This document shows, one piece after another, positions 58,622 through 64,000 of a stretch of 64,000 bases of DNA. The notes below the pieces were generated by a model that saw only the letters and a list, made by a program, of their open reading frames with translations, ran no database searches and was not told where the DNA came from. The stretch comes from Aurantiacibacter arachoides (GTDB lineage: Bacteria > Pseudomonadota > Alphaproteobacteria > Sphingomonadales > Sphingomonadaceae), in the NCBI RefSeq assembly GCF_009827335.1, contig NZ_WTYH01000001.1:1116001-1180000 (forward strand). Direction: 5' to 3'. Within the stretch, counting starts at the first letter, position 1. Each line of letters starts with the position of its first letter. The position numbers were made by a program, and so were the translations under genes.

Positions 58622-60539
58622 CCAGCAGCGACTGGCGAACCGCGTCGATGCCCGCATCGTTGCGCTCGACATCCACCGCGTTCTCGACAGCGGCGACAAA
58701 CTGCTCGACATATTCGTTGCCGAGGCTCTGGCTGAGCTGGGTGCGGGTGGCCTCGACCAACTGGTCGTTCGCGGCGAGCTGAGGCACCTCGATGTCCTCC
58801 AGCGCGACCACGAACCACTGGTTCTGTTCCTGCACGGCGACCCGTTCCACCGTGCCTTCGGCCATCGAGAAGAACAGGATCGTGGCCCGCGTGACCTGTC
58901 CAAGTTCCTGCAACTGCCGCCGCGAGATGCGCAGCGCCTGCGTGGCTGGCAGACTGGCCGTCTCCTGCGCTACGGCGTCGGCGAGCGATGCGCCGCCTTC
59001 GACGCGTTGCATCACGCGGCCCGCTGCCTGGCCGGCAGCGGCCATACCGCGATCGCGGCGCCACTGCTGGATCACCGTGTCACGGATTTCCGCAAGCGGA
59101 GCGGTGGCACTGCGGGTGATGGTGGCCACGTCGTAGATCAGAAACACCTCTCCGTTCCCCGCCTCGTCCAGATTGGCCTGCCCTTCAGGCACCTCGAAAG
59201 CGAAATTGAGCACGCGGCCCAGTTCGGCCGGGGCCTGTTCCTGCGCGCCGTAGACTTGTCCGCTGGCAAGCAGCGGGCGCGTGGTCTGGATTTCGATGCC
59301 GAGATCGCGTGCCGCCTCGTCCAGCGTGCGACCACGGGCGAACTGTTCCTCCAGCTCCTCGGTCAGCTCACCCAGCGCCTGGGTCCGGCGTTCTGTGTCC
59401 AGCTTCTCGCGAATTTCGCTCTGCGCCTGGGCGAGGGGGCGGGCGGCGATCCGCGTCACGCCGTCGACGCGCAGCACGTACCAGCCAAGGCTGCCGCGCA
59501 CGGGGCCGACCAGCGCGCCATCGTTACCGGCGAAGGCCGCCTGCGCCACGGCCTGCGAGGCAGTGGCGGCAAAGGCTTGCTGTTCGACATCCTCGACCTG
59601 CGTCACCGCCAGCCCCTTGGACTGGGCCGATGCCTCCAGCGTAGTGCCGCCGCGCACCTCGGCGATGACGGCCTGCGCCGCCGCCTCGGTCGGCACCACC
59701 AGCTGGGTGAAGCTGCGCTGCTGGCGTTCGCGATAGAGCGCGGCGTCGGCCCGGTAGCGGGCGGCGACCTGCGCATCGGTGACAGGCGGAATGTCGTTCA
59801 GATTCTCGGCGGAGAAGGTGGCGTAACGGATCGTGCGCCGCTCGGGCCGGATATATTGCGCCCGGTTGCTGTCGTAATAGTCCTGCAGCTGCGCGGGGGT
59901 TGGCTCGCCCGCGGGGGCAAAGGCGCTGGCGGGAAACACCGCGGCGCGGCCCACGCGCGTTTCGTTCAGAAGCTGGGCGTAGGTGCGCGCAACCCGTTCC
60001 GGCATGCGCGCTTCGTATGCGATGGGCAGCAGCAGCTGACGCGCCATCAGGCTGAGGGCCAGGTCGTCCCGCACTGCGCTTTCGGAAAGGCCGCGCTGTT
60101 GCAGCGAGGCGCGAAAGGCGTTCACGTCGAATTCGCCCGCCGCGTTCTGCAAGGCTGGCGTTGACCGGATCTCGCTGTCCACCAGAGCTGATCCCACGCG
60201 CAGGCCGATCATGTCGCCGAATTCCGCAATCGCCGCGCGGCTGATCATCGACTGGATAACGTCGGTAAGCCCGCCCTGCGCGATGAAGCCTTCCATCGAC
60301 AGCGTGGGATTGTCCTGCCGCGCCTGCTGCATGGAGGAATTCACGTTGCTGGTCAGGTCTGCGGTGGAAATGGTCCGGTCGCCCACCACCGCCACGCGAT
60401 CCCCACCGGCCACGCCGCCGAACATCGCGCTGTTCGATACGTCCGAACTGGCAAAGGCAAAGCCCATCAGCACGAGGAAGAGGAGCGTCAGGCCCAGGCC
60501 GATCTTGGACTGGAAGAATCTGCGAAAGAAACTGATCAT
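58596..60539 (-). CDS. ppiD: Peptidyl-prolyl cis-trans isomerase D (SurA_N/parvulin family)
   Basis: Periplasmic folding factor anchored by one N-terminal transmembrane helix (about 12-31). 647 residues: SurA_N-type helical region (about 35-190), a parvulin-like domain in the middle (PTDAQVAARY to RVDGVTRI) and a helical C-terminus. The parvulin core looks poorly conserved, as is usual for PpiD, so chaperone activity is more likely than isomerase activity. Upstream of trpE, as seen in related genomes as far as I recall. Confidence 0.9.
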   Translation of the reverse strand: MISFFRRFFQSKIGLGLTLLFLVLMGFAFASSDVSNSAMFGGVAGGDRVAVVGDRTISTADLTSNVNSSMQQARQDNPTLSMEGFIAQGGLTDVIQSMISRAAIAEFGDMIGLRVGSALVDSEIRSTPALQNAAGEFDVNAFRASLQQRGLSESAVRDDLALSLMARQLLLPIAYEARMPERVARTYAQLLNETRVGRAAVFPASAFAPAGEPTPAQLQDYYDSNRAQYIRPERRTIRYATFSAENLNDIPPVTDAQVAARYRADAALYRERQQRSFTQLVVPTEAAAQAVIAEVRGGTTLEASAQSKGLAVTQVEDVEQQAFAATASQAVAQAAFAGNDGALVGPVRGSLGWYVLRVDGVTRIAARPLAQAQSEIREKLDTERRTQALGELTEELEEQFARGRTLDEAARDLGIEIQTTRPLLASGQVYGAQEQAPAELGRVLNFAFEVPEGQANLDEAGNGEVFLIYDVATITRSATAPLAEIRDTVIQQWRRDRGMAAAGQAAGRVMQRVEGGASLADAVAQETASLPATQALRISRRQLQELGQVTRATILFFSMAEGTVERVAVQEQNQWFVVALEDIEVPQLAANDQLVEATRTQLSQSLGNEYVEQFVAAVENAVDVERNDAGIDAVRQSLLGANNPALN

Positions 60540-60608
60540 GGAATTCCGGTTCTGGTAACTTGCTCTGACGACTGACCGAGCCTTGCGAGGTCGGGCGCGA
60601 AGGCAAGC

Positions 60609-60637
60609 GCCTTATCCCGCCTGCGACCGTGCCGCAA
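60609..60637 (-). promoter_or_regulatory. Predicted ppiD-trpE promoter
   Basis: On the minus strand: TTGCGG (60637-60632), 17 bp, TAAGGC (60614-60609). Start near 60602, leader of about 63 nt before the ATG of ppiD. It is divergent from the tpiA promoter 40 bp away. Confidence 0.45.
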
Positions 60638-60676
60638 CAGGCGGCGTGTGCTTTCCGGTGCTGGGCAAAACCGCCT

Positions 60677-60705
60677 TTGACAACCGCGGACACGAGCAGT
60701 AGCGC
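60677..60705 (+). promoter_or_regulatory. Predicted tpiA promoter
   Basis: TTGACA (60677-60682), exactly 17 bp, TAGCGC (60700-60705). The -35 is the bacterial consensus. Transcription would begin near 60712, about 60 nt before tpiA. Confidence 0.55.
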
Positions 60706-60771
60706 GCTGACAATATCGCCGATGCGCACGGCCCGTGTCCGTCGCAGGCGTTTCAGAATTCAGGATAATCA

Positions 60772-61533
60772 ATGATAACTCGTCCATATGTCGTCGGCAA
60801 CTGGAAGATGAACGGCACCCGTTCCATGCTGGCGGAGGCCCGCGCCATCGACCGTGCGGCAGAACGGCTGATCAAGGTGGAGGTGGCGCTGGCGCCGCCC
60901 GCGACCCTGGTTCATGCCTGTCGCAAGGAAGCGACCCTCATCGGGATCGGTGCGCAGGATTGCCACCCGGCCGATGGCGGCGCGCACACCGGCGACATAT
61001 CCGCTGCAATGCTGAAGGATGCAGGCGCAGGCTTCATCATCGTTGGCCATTCCGAACGCCGCGCCGACCACGGGGAGAGCGATGCGCTGGTCAAGCGCAA
61101 GGCCGAAGCCGCGCTGGCCGCCGGCATGACCGTGATCGTATGTGTGGGCGAAACCGCTGCCGAGCGTGACGCCGGCAAGGCCCAGGCCATCGTCAGCAAG
61201 CAGCTCGAAGGCTCGCTTCCCGCTAGCGACAGTCCGGCCGAACAGATCACCGTTGCCTACGAACCCGTCTGGGCAATCGGCACCGGCAACACCGCCACCC
61301 CCGCCGATGTGGGTGCGATGCACGGGCATATCCGCGCAGAGCTCGAACGCATCTATGGCGAGGGCGGGGCGCAGGTGCGCATCCTCTACGGCGGTTCGGT
61401 CAAGCCCGACAACGCCGCGGAACTGCTCGCGGTGGAGAACGTCGGCGGCGCGCTGGTCGGCGGCGCGAGCCTTACGGCCGAAAGCTTCCTCGGCATCATC
61501 GTCGCCGCCGCCAGCGATCCCGACGCAGAATAA
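60772..61533 (+). CDS. tpiA: Triose-phosphate isomerase
   Basis: Interconverts dihydroxyacetone phosphate and glyceraldehyde 3-phosphate. 253 residues. Catalytic Lys12 in GNWKMNG, His in IVGHSERR and Glu164 in [11 protein letters not shown], with the C-terminal phosphate loop [10 protein letters not shown]. Ribosome-binding site AGGA precedes the ATG. Confidence 0.97.
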   Translation: MITRPYVVGNWKMNGTRSMLAEARAIDRAAERLIKVEVALAPPATLVHACRKEATLIGIGAQDCHPADGGAHTGDISAAMLKDAGAGFIIVGHSERRADHGESDALVKRKAEAALAAGMTVIVCVGETAAERDAGKAQAIVSKQLEGSLPASDSPAEQITVAYEPVWAIGTGNTATPADVGAMHGHIRAELERIYGEGGAQVRILYGGSVKPDNAAELLAVENVGGALVGGASLTAESFLGIIVAAASDPDAE

Positions 61534-61594
61534 CGCCGCAGCGGGACGCGGCGGCCGCCCGACAGTGGCGAGCCGGCCTCATCCCAGGCGGGCC

Positions 61595-61623
61595 TTGTCG
61601 GATTGACCGGGCCGGACTACATG
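61595..61623 (+). promoter_or_regulatory. Possible secG promoter
   Basis: TTGTCG (61595-61600), 17 bp, TACATG (61618-61623) in the 136-bp gap between tpiA and secG; start would be near 61630. Confidence 0.3.
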
Positions 61624-61669
61624 CGCGCATCGGCTCCGCCACCATTTCTCGCAACAAGATCGCACCGCC

Positions 61670-62134
61670 ATGACCTCTCTCTTCAACTTCCTCCTTGTCC
61701 TTCAGGGCTTCGTGGCCGCAGGGCTCGTCGGCCTGGTGCTGATGCAGCGGTCGGAGGGCGGCGGTCTGGGGATCGGCGGCGGTGGCAGCCCCGGCGGCCT
61801 GATGAGCGCGCGCGGCGCTGCCGACTTCCTCACCCGTGCGACCAAGTGGTTCGCCGTGGTGTTCGTGGTGCTGGCGATCGTTCTCGCCAGCATTGCGACC
61901 AATGCGGCCGGGCAGGGCGATCTCGACGATTCGCTCGATCGCACCACGGCTACCAGCGACATCGACGGTACGCCTGCCGATGGCGCTGCGCAGGGTGACG
62001 GGCTGTTCCCGGCGGACACCGGCCTCGATGGCGCGCCGCCTGTCGAAACAACCCCGGCGCCCGATGGAAGCTCGCAGGATCGTGCGGACAGCACCGGGCT
62101 CACCGAGGATCCGCTTGCCAATATCGGCGAATAA
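61670..62134 (+). CDS. secG: Preprotein translocase subunit SecG
   Basis: Small inner-membrane subunit of the SecYEG channel. 154 residues: two transmembrane helices (about 3-22 and 55-77) with the conserved hinge VLMQRSEGGGLGIGGG between them, then a long acidic, Asp/Thr/Pro-rich C-terminal tail (about 80-154) that is longer than in E. coli SecG (110 residues in total). Confidence 0.93.
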   Translation: MTSLFNFLLVLQGFVAAGLVGLVLMQRSEGGGLGIGGGGSPGGLMSARGAADFLTRATKWFAVVFVVLAIVLASIATNAAGQGDLDDSLDRTTATSDIDGTPADGAAQGDGLFPADTGLDGAPPVETTPAPDGSSQDRADSTGLTEDPLANIGE

Positions 62135-62189
62135 TCGCCCGGCAATGGCCGTTTTCCCCGCTCTGCGGTGGAAATCGGCGGAAAGGTGC

Positions 62190-62219
62190 TTGCACCGAAT
62201 CCCGACAGGACCTTAAGGG
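62190..62219 (+). promoter_or_regulatory. Predicted pyrG promoter, near-leaderless
   Basis: TTGCAC (62190-62195), 18 bp, TAAGGG (62214-62219). The ATG is at 62229, nine bases after the -10 box, so at most about 3 nt of leader is predicted. Confidence 0.45.
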
Positions 62220-62228
62220 CCAAGTCCC

Positions 62229-63866
62229 ATGGCGCGGTATATTTTCATCACCGGCGGCGTGGTCTCCTCGCTCGGCAAAGGTCTCATGGCAGCATCGCTC
62301 GCGGCGCTGTTGCAGGCGCGCGGCTACAAGGTCCGCATCCGCAAGTTCGATCCGTATCTGAACGTCGATCCGGGCACGATGAGCCCGTATCAGCACGGTG
62401 AGGTCTACGTGACCGACGACGGGGCGGAGACGGACCTCGACCTCGGCCATTACGAACGCTTCACCGGCGTGTCCGCGCACCAGAACGACAACATCACCTC
62501 GGGCCGCGTCTACCGTGACATCATCGCCAAGGAACGCCGCGGCGATTACCTCGGTGCGACGGTGCAGGTCATCCCGCACGTCACCGACGCCATCAAGGAC
62601 TTCGCGCTGGCCGACCAGGGCGACCACGATTTCATCCTGTGCGAGATCGGCGGCACGGTGGGCGATATCGAGAGCCTGCCGTTCATCGAGGCGATCCGCC
62701 AGCTGAGGAACGACCTTGAGCCGCAGCAGACGCTGTCGGTCCACGTCACCCTGGTGCCTTTTATCAAGGCTGCGGGCGAGCTGAAGACCAAGCCGACGCA
62801 GCACTCGGTGCGCGAACTTGCCTCGCTCGGCATCAAGCCCGACATCCTGCTGTGTCGCTGCGAGCACCCGCTGCCCGAGACCGAGCGGCAGAAGATCGCC
62901 AATTTCTGCAATGTGCGCAAGGAAGCGGTGATCCAGGCGCTTGATGCCAGCAGCATCTACGCCGTGCCGCGCCAGTATCACGAGGAAGGCCTCGACACCG
63001 AGGTGCTGCGCTCGTTCGGCATGCTGGGCACGTCCAACCTGCCCGACATGGCGCGGTGGGACGACGTCCTTGATCGCTACGAACATTACGAGGGCGAGGT
63101 CACGATTGGCGTGGTGGGCAAGTATGTCGGCCTGCCCGATGCCTACAAGAGCCTCAACGAGGCGCTGGTGCACGGCGGCATGGCCAACCGCGCCAAGGTC
63201 AGGATCCGCTGGCTGGATGCCGAGGTGTTCGAGCAGGACGATGCGGACATTGCCAGTCAGCTCGAACCGCTTCACGGCATCCTCGTGCCGGGCGGATTCG
63301 GAACGCGCGGCAGCGAGGGCAAGATCGCCGCGGTGCGGTTCGCGCGGGAAAAGGGCGTGCCGTTCCTGGGCATCTGCCTCGGCATGCAGATGGCTTGCAT
63401 AGAGGGTGCGCGCAGCCTGGGCATCGATACCGCCAGCTCGACCGAGTTCGGAGAGACCGCGGAGCCGGTCGTCGGCATCATCACCGAATGGATGAGCGAG
63501 GAAGGGCTGCAGCAACGCTCCGCCGATACCGATCTGGGCGGCACCATGCGGCTTGGCGCCTACAAGGCGAAGCTTGCGGGTAACAGCCACGTCTCGCGCC
63601 TGTACGGCGGCGTGACCGAGATTTCCGAACGCCACCGCCACCGCTACGAGGTCAACTCCGCCTATGTCGACAGGCTGGAGGCTGGCGGGCTGATCTTCTC
63701 GGGCATGTCGCCTGATGGCCTGCTGCCCGAGATCATCGAGCGGCCCGATCACCCGTGGTTCGTGGGCGTGCAGTTCCATCCCGAACTGAAAAGCCGTCCG
63801 TTCGACCCGCATCCCTTGTTTTCGGGATTCATAGAGGCTGCCCTGGCGCAATCGCGCCTCGTCTAG
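62229..63866 (+). CDS. pyrG: CTP synthase
   Basis: Aminates UTP to CTP with glutamine nitrogen. 545 residues. N-terminal synthetase domain ([13 protein letters not shown], then [19 protein letters not shown]) and C-terminal glutaminase with GGFGTRG, catalytic Cys in GICLGMQ (about residue 383) and His-Glu in VQFHPEL. Complete; last whole gene in the window. Confidence 0.97.
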   Translation: MARYIFITGGVVSSLGKGLMAASLAALLQARGYKVRIRKFDPYLNVDPGTMSPYQHGEVYVTDDGAETDLDLGHYERFTGVSAHQNDNITSGRVYRDIIAKERRGDYLGATVQVIPHVTDAIKDFALADQGDHDFILCEIGGTVGDIESLPFIEAIRQLRNDLEPQQTLSVHVTLVPFIKAAGELKTKPTQHSVRELASLGIKPDILLCRCEHPLPETERQKIANFCNVRKEAVIQALDASSIYAVPRQYHEEGLDTEVLRSFGMLGTSNLPDMARWDDVLDRYEHYEGEVTIGVVGKYVGLPDAYKSLNEALVHGGMANRAKVRIRWLDAEVFEQDDADIASQLEPLHGILVPGGFGTRGSEGKIAAVRFAREKGVPFLGICLGMQMACIEGARSLGIDTASSTEFGETAEPVVGIITEWMSEEGLQQRSADTDLGGTMRLGAYKAKLAGNSHVSRLYGGVTEISERHRHRYEVNSAYVDRLEAGGLIFSGMSPDGLLPEIIERPDHPWFVGVQFHPELKSRPFDPHPLFSGFIEAALAQSRLV

Positions 63867-63889
63867 GTGTCCCGAATTCGAACGACACC
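63866..63889 (+). terminator. Possible weak terminator after pyrG
   Basis: 6-bp stem GGTGTC / GACACC with a 12-nt loop directly after the pyrG stop, followed by CCATCGTTCTTTA. The stem is short and the T-tract is displaced, so this is tentative. The remaining bases to 64000 are less GC-rich and hold no gene I can support. Confidence 0.3.
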
Positions 63890-64000
63890 CCATCGTTCTT
63901 TACTTAGGTAAGAATACACTTGCGCAAAGCCGAGCAGAGGGCTTACTCTTCATGCTCTGGGCCGGGGGGCGCCTGGCTATCGTCAAAACAAGGCGCCTGT

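Noticed and set aside
57000..58700. trp leader peptide or attenuator upstream of trpE
   Set aside because: trpE overlaps the end of ppiD, leaving no room for a leader; no tandem Trp codons or alternative hairpins are seen.
63952..64000. Open frame starting with ATG and running off the window end
   Set aside because: Only 16 codons are visible, with no ribosome-binding site and no family similarity.
1..64000. tRNA genes, rRNA, CRISPR arrays, prophage or transposase genes
   Set aside because: Spacers are short and none shows a tRNA-like T-loop, spaced repeats or mobile-element genes. A dedicated tRNA search was not possible by eye, so a missed tRNA cannot be excluded completely.

Overview
This 64 kb window is a GC-rich chromosomal segment from an alphaproteobacterium, most likely of the order Sphingomonadales (family Erythrobacteraceae or a close relative). 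The placement rests on gene content and order: a 14-subunit nuo operon running on into birA, coaX, RNase J and a DUF1467 gene; the neighbourhood ppiD-trp-moaC-moeA-lexA-comEC-gltX-gltA; a coniferyl-aldehyde dehydrogenase; and an alphaproteobacterial SOS box (GAAC-N7-GAAC) in front of lexA. The family-level call is inference from recalled synteny. I see no rRNA, tRNA, CRISPR array, prophage or insertion sequence, so this is core chromosome with small accessory insertions.

Layout. (1) 0.1-7.8 kb, plus strand: cell-wall amidase, penicillin-binding protein 1A, release factor 2, an exported lipoprotein methyltransferase, a flavin oxidoreductase with a C-terminal cysteine cluster, and an alpha/beta hydrolase. 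(2) 7.9-15 kb, mixed strands: ammonium transporter, SH3-like secreted protein, two tandem related lipoproteins, acetyl-CoA acetyltransferase, coniferyl-aldehyde dehydrogenase and a beta-propeller-like lipoprotein. (3) 15.1-36.2 kb: one long plus-strand operon, nuoA to nuoN (complex I) followed by birA, coaX, rnj and a DUF1467 gene. Five non-Nuo genes sit inside it: a lipoprotein between nuoC and nuoD, a 48-residue membrane peptide between nuoE and nuoF, and three related secreted proteins between nuoF and nuoG. (4) 36.2-42.5 kb: a large coiled-coil membrane protein with TipN-like architecture, a divergent protein with an NTP-transferase-like domain fused to a membrane domain, an all-helical protein, and a histidine-kinase-like protein that lacks the phospho-accepting histidine. 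(5) 42.5-60.5 kb, mostly minus strand: gltA, gltX, (comEC on plus), lexA, moeA, moaC, trpC, trpD, trpG, trpE and ppiD. Accessory genes separate trpE from trpG and trpC from moaC. (6) 60.7-63.9 kb, plus strand: tpiA, secG, pyrG.

Most genes are packed with 4-bp stop/start overlaps (ATGA or GTGA), which fixes many starts and implies translational coupling, including for the inserted nuo-operon genes. Several promoters share one architecture, TTGNNN, 17-18 bp, TAGNNN or TAANNN. In at least four cases the predicted transcription start falls on or within about 3 nt of the start codon, so leaderless or near-leaderless mRNAs are predicted.

The observations I consider most worth following are: the three-gene family of two-cysteine repeat proteins embedded between nuoF and nuoG; the histidine-less kinase with its helical partner; a 14-bp tandem repeat that places stop codons in every frame on both strands between comEC and lexA; and the cluster of predicted leaderless promoters.
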